Origin: a bacterium
Lineage (GTDB): Bacteria > Patescibacteriota > Saccharimonadia > Saccharimonadales > UBA4665
Assembly: GCA_029549845.1 (NCBI GenBank)
Contig: JAKPIL010000126.1
Span: 1-5,324, forward strand
Reading direction: 5' to 3'
Length of the DNA: 5,324 bases
The position numbers were made by a program, and so were the translations under genes. Each line of letters starts with the position of its first letter. Position 1 is the stretch's first letter. Below, one piece after another: positions 1 to 4,423 of this stretch. The notes under the pieces were generated by a model, which saw only the letters and a program-made list of their open reading frames with translations, had not been told where the DNA came from and ran no database searches.

Positions 1-321
1 GATGCGAGCATTCGTGACGACGAAGAAGAGTCCGTGCTGGCTGACTTCATCGAAGACGAAGACACCATTACCCCAGAAGAATCAGCCACCGGCCAGCTGC
101 TAAAAGAGCAGGTGAAAGACATGCTTTCTGCCCTGACAGAACGAGAACAAAAGATACTGAAACTGCGCTTTGGGCTGGAGGACGGCAAACAGCACACGCT
201 GGAAGAAGTCGGCCAAGAGTTTAGTGTGACCCGCGAACGTATTCGCCAGATTGAGGCCAAGGCTCTTGCTAAACTACGCAAGCACAAAGACGCCCGCAAA
301 CTCCATGACTATATAAAGTAA
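1..321 (+). CDS. rpoD: Primary sigma factor RpoD, C-terminal part (5' end outside window)
   Basis: The last 106 residues of the housekeeping RNA polymerase sigma factor, which directs core polymerase to -10/-35 promoters. The frame is open from base 1, so the gene starts upstream of the window. Visible landmarks are an acidic stretch (DFIEDED), the region 4.1 segment LTEREQKILKLRFGLEDG, and the region 4.2 helix-turn-helix TLEEVGQEFSVTRERIRQIE, which reads the -35 element. The tail KLRKHKDARKLHDYIK ends in TAA at 319-321, a normal RpoD ending with no truncation. Part of region 4 (172-282) has a second, divergent copy just downstream at 456-566. Identification is from strong family motifs; only alternative sigma-70 paralogues would compete, and the acidic segment plus the RQIEAKAL motif favour the primary factor. 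Confidence 0.94.
   Translation, partial: DASIRDDEEESVLADFIEDEDTITPEESATGQLLKEQVKDMLSALTEREQKILKLRFGLEDGKQHTLEEVGQEFSVTRERIRQIEAKALAKLRKHKDARKLHDYIK
172..282 (+). repeat. Direct repeat, copy A (inside rpoD region 4)
   Basis: This 111-bp stretch, 37 codons of rpoD from GLEDG to KLRK, recurs at 456-566 at a fixed offset of 284 bp without indels. I count 11 mismatches, about 90 percent identity. Similarity stops abruptly at both ends: upstream of the GGG at 172/456, and after the CGC/CGT codon at 277/561. Confidence 0.9.
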
Positions 322-342
322 CAACCTAAGATTGCGGGAGCT

Positions 343-396
343 GTGCTCATAGGAGCAGCCTTTGACGTCGACGACACGCTGCTGGATACGCGTAAC
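343..396 (+). pseudogene. Relic of the 5' end of a HAD-family phosphatase gene
   Basis: From GTG 343, 22 bp after the rpoD stop, the frame reads LIGAAFDVDDTLLDTRN. This is the first beta strand and motif I (DxDxT) of a haloacid-dehalogenase-type phosphatase. It closely parallels the intact hydrolase encoded at 607 (FVWDVDDTLLNSR). Family resemblance ends around 396. The frame stays open to 579 but runs out of phase through the displaced rpoD piece, so the remaining residues are junk. The codons are GC-rich (GAC GTC GAC GAC ACG CTG CTG), unlike the AT-rich codons for the same motif in the 607 gene, so this is a separate diverged allele and not a recent copy. I infer a remnant of the resident gene that once followed rpoD. 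Confidence 0.7.
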
Positions 397-455
397 GTAA
401 GTAAGTTGGACAGGAGCTGCGCGAACGGTCTCGGCCGCAGGTTGTACATAGCGTC

Positions 456-566
456 GGGCTGGAGGACGGCAAACAGCACACCTTGGAAGAAGTCGGCCAA
501 GAGTTTAGCGTCACCCGCGAACGCATTCGCCAGATTGAAGCCAAAGCTCTTACTAAACTGCGTAAC
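456..566 (+). pseudogene. Displaced fragment of rpoD region 4.2 (repeat copy B)
   Basis: In the frame starting at 456 this reads GLEDGKQHTLEEVGQEFS, then the recognition helix and RQIEAKALTKLRN, then runs out into LVLV and TAA at 582-584. It carries the whole helix-turn-helix but neither the rest of the sigma factor nor the C-terminal tail. Upstream the frame is closed by TAA at 402-404, and there is no ATG or GTG start, so it is unlikely to be expressed as a useful protein. Of 11 differences from copy A, nine are silent. The two that change residues are Ala to Thr and, at the very edge, Lys to Asn. That bias means the sequence diverged under selection in a functional rpoD before landing here. 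Confidence 0.85.
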
Positions 567-570
567 AGAC

Positions 571-599
571 TTGTATTAGTATAATATTTTTGTTAATAT
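571..599 (+). promoter_or_regulatory. Candidate promoter of the HAD hydrolase gene, possibly leaderless
   Basis: TTGTAT at 571-576 and TAATAT at 594-599 are separated by 17 bp. Seven bases (600-606) then lead to ATG 607, so transcription would begin at or next to the start codon. An alternative -10, a perfect TATAAT at 580-585, lacks a good -35 and would give a leader of roughly 15 bases. No Shine-Dalgarno sequence precedes ATG 607. The region is very AT-rich, so chance matches are a risk. Confidence 0.5.
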
Positions 600-606
600 T
601 CAAATT

Positions 607-1449
607 ATGTATTATATTCGCCGACTTGAAAATGAAATAAAGGTACCCGAGTATCCAAATGGTTTTGTTTGGGATGTTGATGATACACTTTTAAACTCGA
701 GAGTTGCGCGAGGGCCATATGAAGGCCAATCTTTACATGATCTCTCACGTGTAGAGGCGGCTCATATTATGGGCGGACAGGCAGGTATTAATAATGAATA
801 CTTACGAACCTTGACTACTGCTCAGAGTGAAGAGGCATTTAGGACGGCAGCCGAACATTCAGTTGCCGGCAGCCTAGCCAATTTATTAGCAATGGCTGGA
901 GTGCCTGGAGTAACGGCTACAGATATGCATGATGAACGAGTGCTAGAGTTCGTTGCTCTACGACAGGAAATACATTTAAAAAATATTCGACGATGGGGTG
1001 GCTTGCATTCTGGTGCAAAGGCTGCGCTTGAGTTTGGTCTTAGACATACAAATTTAGGGAATGCAGTTTCAACTACGCAAACCGCTGATGAATTTGAGGT
1101 TGTGTATGATACATTTGGCCTGGGTAGATTTATTAATACGGGGCATGTGTTGACCTACGACAACAGCTTTAACACTAAGCCTTTTGCAGAGCCGTATCGC
1201 CGCGCAGCAAAAACGCTACTGTCTGCATCCCTGAGGCGTCATGAAGAAGAAAGTATAATATCTGGAATGTGGGGGGTGGATGATAGTCCATTGGGGTTGC
1301 AATCGGCTCGAGATGCTCGACTTACAACCGTTGGTATGGGAAGTCGGGTTCCTGCGACCGAGCTATTGAACTTTGACCAAGTAGATGTGGCCGTAGACAC
1401 ACTAGCAGATATTATCATATTGGCAAAATCACTACACCGGAGAAATTAG
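607..1449 (+). CDS. HAD-superfamily hydrolase (phosphatase/phosphoglucomutase-like)
   Basis: A 280-residue protein of the haloacid dehalogenase superfamily; members usually remove phosphate from small phosphorylated metabolites in the cytoplasm through an aspartyl-phosphate. Motif I is DVDDT, with Asp23 as predicted nucleophile and Asp25 as acid/base. Motif II is probably Ser155 in NAVSTTQ, motif III Lys191 in KPFAEPYRRAAK, and motif IV Asp225-Asp226 in GVDDSPLGLQSARDARL. The order and the long insert between motifs I and II (a cap domain, about residues 35-140) fit a subfamily I enzyme. The substrate cannot be read from sequence. Base composition is distinctly AT-richer than its neighbours: 661-720 has 26 G+C of 60, against 34 of 60 at 181-240 in rpoD. 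With the relics just upstream, this suggests import. ATG 607 is the only sensible start ahead of motif I and lacks an SD. Confidence 0.85.
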   Translation: MYYIRRLENEIKVPEYPNGFVWDVDDTLLNSRVARGPYEGQSLHDLSRVEAAHIMGGQAGINNEYLRTLTTAQSEEAFRTAAEHSVAGSLANLLAMAGVPGVTATDMHDERVLEFVALRQEIHLKNIRRWGGLHSGAKAALEFGLRHTNLGNAVSTTQTADEFEVVYDTFGLGRFINTGHVLTYDNSFNTKPFAEPYRRAAKTLLSASLRRHEEESIISGMWGVDDSPLGLQSARDARLTTVGMGSRVPATELLNFDQVDVAVDTLADIIILAKSLHRRN

Positions 1450-1452
1450 TTT

Positions 1453-1554
1453 ATGTCTCACAATGCAATGGGGCTTGCTAGGGACGGCTCCGCGCCAGAC
1501 CTGGTGCGCGGTAGCTACGTTGAGTTTGCTGCCTCACTGGGCATAACACTGTAG
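1453..1554 (+). CDS. Possible 33-residue small ORF behind the hydrolase
   Basis: ATG 1453 lies three bases after the hydrolase stop. A Shine-Dalgarno-like GGAGA at 1439-1443, inside the end of the hydrolase gene, is nine bases away, so coupled translation is possible. The peptide starts MSHNAMGLARDG and ends VEFAASLGITL, with no recognisable domain. It could equally be the front of a decayed longer gene, because the frame stays protein-like beyond its TAG stop. A stable hairpin covers its middle. I do not recognise it, and the evidence is only the SD, the spacing and the readable frame. Confidence 0.3.
   Translation: MSHNAMGLARDGSAPDLVRGSYVEFAASLGITL
1487..1515. other. GC-rich imperfect hairpin
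   Basis: CCGCG (1490-1494) pairs with CGCGG (1507-1511). CCA (1495-1497) pairs with TGG (1502-1504) across a two-base bulge, around a GACC loop. GCT (1487-1489) can extend the stem with AGC (1513-1515) past one bulged T. There is no T-run behind it, so it is not a standard terminator. It could act as a 3'-end stabiliser or attenuator for the hydrolase transcript, or simply be part of a decayed gene. Confidence 0.45.
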
Positions 1555-1769
1555 GACGTTTTCACCTGGGATGAGCTTTTAACAGGGGTGAGTTTTACCC
1601 AGGATTTTACAATTCTTTTTGCGGCGCGCAATTTGCTCAGGAAATAGTGCAGCAGGCCGGTCACAAAAAGAATGCGTCTGGCAGTACCCTCTGGCACAAA
1701 ATGAAACAAGGCTTTTAGCCGTTCTGGTACGCGGGAGAGTAATGAGCCAGTCAGCACCAGCACGCCCAC
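1515..1769 (-). CDS. Possible small membrane protein, antisense, uncertain
   Basis: A minus-strand frame of 84 codons from GTG 1769 to TAG at 1515-1517; the frame is open upstream to a TAG at 1839-1841. The predicted product has a hydrophobic start (MGVLVLTGSLL), a basic/amphipathic stretch (RVPERLKALFHFVPEG), a second hydrophobic piece (RRILFVTGLLHYFL) and a Lys/Ser-rich tail, like a two-helix small membrane protein. I see no ribosome binding site and no clear promoter, and I do not recognise the family. It overlaps the plus-strand reading at 1453-1647, and both cannot be fully trusted. It may be a decayed gene or a chance frame. Confidence 0.3.
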   Translation of the reverse strand: MGVLVLTGSLLSRVPERLKALFHFVPEGTARRILFVTGLLHYFLSKLRAAKRIVKSWVKLTPVKSSSQVKTSYSVMPSEAANST

Positions 1770-1843
1770 AAAAAACGTGCCAAACCAGCATGGGTCGAAG
1801 CAGGGCAGGTGGCGACGATGCGTGCGTGTAGTAAAGAGCTAGA

Positions 1844-1871
1844 TTGCATCCGACGGAATGTCTGATACAAT
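1844..1871 (+). promoter_or_regulatory. Candidate leaderless promoter of the P-loop kinase
   Basis: TTGCAT (1844-1849) and TACAAT (1866-1871) are spaced by 16 bp. Seven bases later comes ATG 1879, so the expected transcription start coincides with that ATG. This supports 1879 over the upstream ATG 1858, which would lie inside the promoter. The same -10 to ATG distance of seven bases is seen at the hydrolase gene. Confidence 0.55.
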
Positions 1872-1878
1872 CGTAGCG

Positions 1879-2439
1879 ATGAAACTAGTCGGCATAGCAG
1901 GAACAAATGGCAGCGGAAAAGATACTGTCGGGCAACTTTTGGCGGATAAACATGGCTATTTGTTCGTATCGGTAACAGAAATGCTGCGTGACGAATGCCG
2001 CGCGCGTGGACTACCCGTTGAGCGCGAGAATTTGCGGATGATAAGCGCCGAGTGGCGGCGCGAGGGTGGCCTGGGTGTACTTATTGATAAAGCCGTCGCG
2101 GTATTTCAGCGTCAGGATGGAAACTATAGCGGTGTAGCGGTCGCAAGTTTGCGGAATCCTGGAGAAAATGACCGCGTCCATGAGCTCGGGGGCGTGGTGT
2201 ATTGGGTGGATGCGGATCCACGGCTGCGTTATGCTCGAATCCAGTCTGCGAACAGGGGGCGTGGAAGCGAAGATAGCAAAACCTATAAACAATTTTTGGC
2301 CGAAGAAGCTGCCGAGATGCAGCAATCTGGCGATGCCGCTACATTGAACATGACAGCAGTAAAAGCCAAATGTGACATAACCATTCTGAATGAAGATGGC
2401 CCGACCAGCCTAGAACGCAAGATCGCTAGTATTCTTTAG
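1879..2439 (+). CDS. P-loop nucleotide-kinase-like protein (NMP/dephospho-CoA kinase type)
   Basis: A 186-residue cytoplasmic P-loop protein of the small-kinase class, which transfers the ATP gamma-phosphate to a nucleotide or nucleotide-like acceptor. Walker A is GTNGSGKDT at residues 8-16, right after the first beta strand (MKLVGIA), the classic placement for such kinases. ASLRNPGE at about residues 89-96 resembles the conserved RNP-G/A-E segment of dephospho-CoA-kinase-like and phage dNMP-kinase-like families. DADPRLRYARI with a following Arg/Lys-rich stretch (residues 111-137) looks like the LID region. Length fits a complete single-domain kinase. The longer start at ATG 1858 (193 residues) adds MSDTIVA but overlaps the proposed promoter, so I prefer 1879. 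Substrate cannot be assigned. The gene ends tail to tail with the antisense ORF 2436-2648, overlapping by 4 bp. Confidence 0.8.
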   Translation: MKLVGIAGTNGSGKDTVGQLLADKHGYLFVSVTEMLRDECRARGLPVERENLRMISAEWRREGGLGVLIDKAVAVFQRQDGNYSGVAVASLRNPGENDRVHELGGVVYWVDADPRLRYARIQSANRGRGSEDSKTYKQFLAEEAAEMQQSGDAATLNMTAVKAKCDITILNEDGPTSLERKIASIL

Positions 2440-2648
2440 GTAGCTTGCAGGTGTTTGCGGACGGCGGTGTGACCGTGACGAGTAAACAGGGCCTTGCGGG
2501 AGTGCTGACGGGTGTGGCGCTCGAACTCGTCTACGGTAATCCCGCCCAGGTATACACTTGGCCAGTTCCTTTTTTCTAGATATTCAACACACAGTCCCTT
2601 GCCAGCTCCTGGCATGCTCACAAGGGCGACGATAGTTTGTTTGTGCAT
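2436..2648 (-). pseudogene. Truncated P-loop kinase-like ORF, antisense
   Basis: A 70-residue reading frame from ATG 2648 to TAA at 2436-2438. The first 41 residues look like a genuine kinase N-terminus: strand TIVALVSM, Walker-A-like SMPGAGKGL (residues 11-19), then EYLEKRNWP and VYLGGITVDE, which recalls NMP-kinase/dephospho-CoA-kinase relatives. Adenylate kinases usually show GxPGxGKGT, so the first Gly is Ser and the Thr is Leu here. Family members are commonly about 180 residues. The remainder here is a His/Arg-rich tail (FERHTRQHSRKALF...) with no LID or acceptor site. The ORF stops exactly where it meets the plus-strand kinase. I read it as a 5' stump left by a rearrangement, but a short expressed protein is possible. 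There is a weak CACAAT six bases before the ATG on this strand and no nearby SD. Confidence 0.6.
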
Positions 2649-2697
2649 GGTTTAATTGTGCCGTCATGCCCGGTAAATATCTCCTGAATAGCTGCTG

Positions 2698-2726
2698 TTG
2701 ACAAGTACTTCCGTACGTCTTATGCT
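2698..2726 (+). promoter_or_regulatory. Sigma-70 type promoter of the envelope operon
   Basis: A perfect -35 TTGACA (2698-2703) is followed, after a 17-bp spacer, by TATGCT (2721-2726). Transcription would start near 2733, giving a leader of about 38 bases. The spacer holds two small palindromes, AAGTACTT (2703-2710) and CGTACG (2712-2717), which could be part of an operator. This is the best promoter in the window. Confidence 0.75.
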
Positions 2727-2757
2727 TAAAACATATCGCAGCAATCACTTAATTAAA

Positions 2758-2763
2758 AAGGAG
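2758..2763 (+). promoter_or_regulatory. Shine-Dalgarno site AAGGAG
   Basis: AAGGAG lies seven bases before ATG 2771 and fixes that start. It is the only strong, well-spaced ribosome binding site in the window. The hydrolase and kinase genes have none. Confidence 0.85.
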
Positions 2764-2770
2764 TCTTTAG

Positions 2771-3187
2771 ATGTTTAAAAAGCTGAACCAAAAAGGTTTT
2801 AGCCACCACTTGGCTATTCCAATCATAGCAGTGCTGGTAGTCGGTAGCATAGGCGCGTATCTTGCGACAAAGAGTAGTGCGTATAGCTATATGAGTGGCT
2901 CTACGCCGTACACCTGTAACCAAGACCCAACACCTACTCTTCGATATGGAAGTAAGGGGAGCTGCGTGAAGGCACTACAGTATGCACTGAACCAGTGGAT
3001 AACATACCAGGTGATACCAGTAAGCAAGCTTACCATTGACGGTAGTTTTGGGTCAAAAACACTAGATGTCGTGAAGCGGTTCCAGCAACGACAGGGTCTG
3101 GTAGTCGATGGGGTTGTGGGTCCAAAGACATGGGCTAGGATTGCCGATGGTTGCGGCATTCGCTACTCATGCAGTACTAGGAAGTAG
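2771..3187 (+). CDS. Membrane-anchored peptidoglycan-binding domain protein
   Basis: A 138-residue exported protein predicted to bind cell-wall peptidoglycan. Residues 1-13 (MFKKLNQKGFSHH) form a basic leader with the GFSHH motif. Residues 14-31 are one hydrophobic helix, acting as signal or membrane anchor, followed by a Ser/Tyr-rich linker. Residues 57-124 match the PG_binding_1 fold: LRYGSKGSCVKALQYALN, then LTIDGSFGSKTLDVVKRFQ, then GLVVDGVVGPKTW, with the typical DGxFGxxT and DGxVGxxTW repeats. Four cysteines (49, 65, 128, 134) lie outside the membrane and could form two disulfides that clamp the domain ends. There is no catalytic domain, so it is probably an anchor or targeting module. 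The start is set by AAGGAG. It is first in an apparent operon with the ligase-like and transpeptidase genes. Confidence 0.88.
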   Translation: MFKKLNQKGFSHHLAIPIIAVLVVGSIGAYLATKSSAYSYMSGSTPYTCNQDPTPTLRYGSKGSCVKALQYALNQWITYQVIPVSKLTIDGSFGSKTLDVVKRFQQRQGLVVDGVVGPKTWARIADGCGIRYSCSTRK

Positions 3188-3194
3188 CGTAATG

Positions 3195-3206
3195 TGACAT
3201 ATGTCA
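3195..3206. promoter_or_regulatory. Perfect 12-bp palindrome over the start of the ligase-like gene
   Basis: TGACATATGTCA is its own reverse complement. Its last base is the A of ATG 3206, and it fills most of the 18-bp gap after the preceding gene. It could be a protein binding site, or a small hairpin limiting translation of the second gene. With only 12 bp and one copy, chance is possible. Confidence 0.35.
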
Positions 3207-4423
3207 TGAAACAAATAAAAGCAGTCGATCCACGGCTGCTTTTATTTTGCATGCTTCTTGCGCTGCCGCTTTTCTATGTCATAGACCAGCCGCTTGTGAG
3301 CCGGGCGATACGGTTTTCTGTTTTGTTGCTGGCTTCGTTGCTTGTGGTGAGTACCAGCATGCGTCACCAACTTGTTCAGAACTGGCGCGGTCTGCCGAAG
3401 CTTGCCCGGTACACGGTCATGGGTATGACCGCTATGATGGTACTTTCGACGGTGCGTACGGCGGACACCGTAGAAGTTCGTCTGTTTGGGCTCACACCTG
3501 AGTACCTAGGGCTGCTAACCTGGGCTTCGTTTTTAGCCGTAGCCATAGGCCTTACGGACATCGCCCAGAAAGCCGTGCGATCAAAGATAACTCTGTTAGT
3601 TATGCTCGTTTGTATGCTTGGCTCACTATATATCAATCAGTTCTATATACGATACGGCTTTCGTGTCAGCGGATTGTTGCTACAGGCAACATCAATGGGC
3701 ATGTTTGCGTGTCTCGCGTACGCTATTGGCCTGAAATCCATATCGGTGCATAGACACTTCCTTTGGAAAAGTATGAGCGGTGCGCTTGCATGCGTAGCTG
3801 CCGCTACTGTGGTTTTGACGCAGTCGAGGGTTAGCTATTTTGTTCTGGCGGTGCTCTCGGCAGGAGCGGTTGTGGTGGCCTGGAGACGAAGTAAAATTGT
3901 CGTTGGGATTGCGCTGGTTGCGCTGCTGGCTGTTTCTGTTTTGCCTAGAATAGAAACCAATTATTTTGATCGGTTTGGGGCTTCAAGCGTGAACCGTGGT
4001 GTTTCGTATCGACTGAGTTTATATAAAACATCGGGCCTTGATATCGTGAAACACAATAGCGTTGTGGGCAACGGGGCGAACAGCCTTCCTCCGGCCATCA
4101 ATAACCAAAATGAGGTCCCAGAAGACATAAAGAAAAGCCTACAGACAGGTGAGCTTTTTATGTCGACCCACAGTCTTTATTTTGACGTTGCGTATTACTT
4201 TGGCCTTGTAAGCTCTGTTAGCTTGCTGGTCCTTACGATTATTGCAGCGCATAGATACGTACGCAGCCGTGGCTACTTTATGTTGGCATTGTTTGGTATT
4301 TTGATAGCAAATGCCCTATGCAATACGCCGAGCCTTGAGCTGACACTGCCCTACTTTATGGTTTTATTTGCAGCCTTTTGGCCCACTAAACTAGCAGATA
4401 GACATGCGTCGAAAGCTACCTAA
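3206..4423 (+). CDS. O-antigen ligase/polymerase-like membrane protein (Wzy_C type)
   Basis: A 405-residue integral membrane protein with roughly 10-12 hydrophobic segments. The family (WaaL, Wzy, PglL/PilO-like) transfers or polymerises lipid-linked glycans at the outer face of the cytoplasmic membrane. LTQSRVSYF at about residues 204-212 matches the Wzy_C signature around a conserved Arg. A large outside loop (about 247-320) carries SVNRGVSYRLSLYK and VVGNGANSLPP. STHSLYFDVAYYFGLV follows, where a conserved His is usual. ATG 3206 (MKQIKAVDPR) is preferred to GTG 3194, which would add four residues and sits inside the palindrome. It lies 18 bp after the peptidoglycan-binding gene and overlaps the transpeptidase gene by 20 bp, so all three are probably co-transcribed. 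The acceptor is unknown. If the host is monoderm, as TM7 is thought to be, wall glycan, teichoic-type polymer or protein glycosylation is likelier than LPS. Confidence 0.8.
   Translation: MKQIKAVDPRLLLFCMLLALPLFYVIDQPLVSRAIRFSVLLLASLLVVSTSMRHQLVQNWRGLPKLARYTVMGMTAMMVLSTVRTADTVEVRLFGLTPEYLGLLTWASFLAVAIGLTDIAQKAVRSKITLLVMLVCMLGSLYINQFYIRYGFRVSGLLLQATSMGMFACLAYAIGLKSISVHRHFLWKSMSGALACVAAATVVLTQSRVSYFVLAVLSAGAVVVAWRRSKIVVGIALVALLAVSVLPRIETNYFDRFGASSVNRGVSYRLSLYKTSGLDIVKHNSVVGNGANSLPPAINNQNEVPEDIKKSLQTGELFMSTHSLYFDVAYYFGLVSSVSLLVLTIIAAHRYVRSRGYFMLALFGILIANALCNTPSLELTLPYFMVLFAAFWPTKLADRHASKAT

Larger units (their letters stand above)
1450..1857. other. 408-bp stretch without a confident gene
   Basis: This stretch separates the hydrolase from the kinase. 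It contains a possible small ORF on the plus strand (1453-1554), a strong GC-rich hairpin (1487-1515), an inverted repeat CCTGGG/CCCAGG (1565-1570 and 1598-1603, 27-base loop) and a possible antisense membrane ORF (1515-1769). No hairpin is followed by a T-run, so I see no convincing intrinsic terminator. After the TAG at 1552-1554 the plus frame continues sensibly for 30 codons (DVFTWDELLTGVSF...) to TAG at 1645-1647. This is compatible with a decayed gene of about 63 codons with one premature stop. Confidence 0.55.

Noticed and set aside
337..365. Intrinsic terminator after rpoD
   Set aside because: GCT-GCTC can pair with GAGC-AGC around ATAG (about 340-360), but the stem is bulged and no T-run follows.
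309..544. Two minus-strand ORFs over the rpoD mosaic
   Set aside because: They lie opposite the rpoD-derived repeat and the HAD relic, and their Arg/Ser/Cys-rich sequences match no family I know. They are shadow frames.
343..579. 78-codon plus-strand ORF as an intact gene
   Set aside because: Only the first 18 codons resemble a HAD protein. The rest reads the displaced rpoD piece out of phase, so it is a chimera of two relics.
1579..1791. 70-codon minus-strand ORF overlapping the antisense membrane-like frame
   Set aside because: It is an alternative frame of the same stretch with scattered Cys/Arg and no coherent hydrophobic pattern. Frame 1515-1769 is more protein-like.
1619..1831. 70-codon plus-strand ORF in the gap before the kinase
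   Set aside because: The product (Arg/Ala/Gln/Ser-rich, MSQSAPARPQKTCQ) has no domain-like pattern, there is no SD or promoter, and it lies opposite a better antisense frame.
1858..1878. ATG 1858 as the kinase start
   Set aside because: It would put the start inside the proposed promoter and add seven residues before the standard first beta strand. ATG 1879 fits both promoter and family better.
2011..2325. 104-codon minus-strand ORF inside the kinase
   Set aside because: It is entirely antisense to a gene with clear kinase motifs, and shows no domain or start signals of its own.
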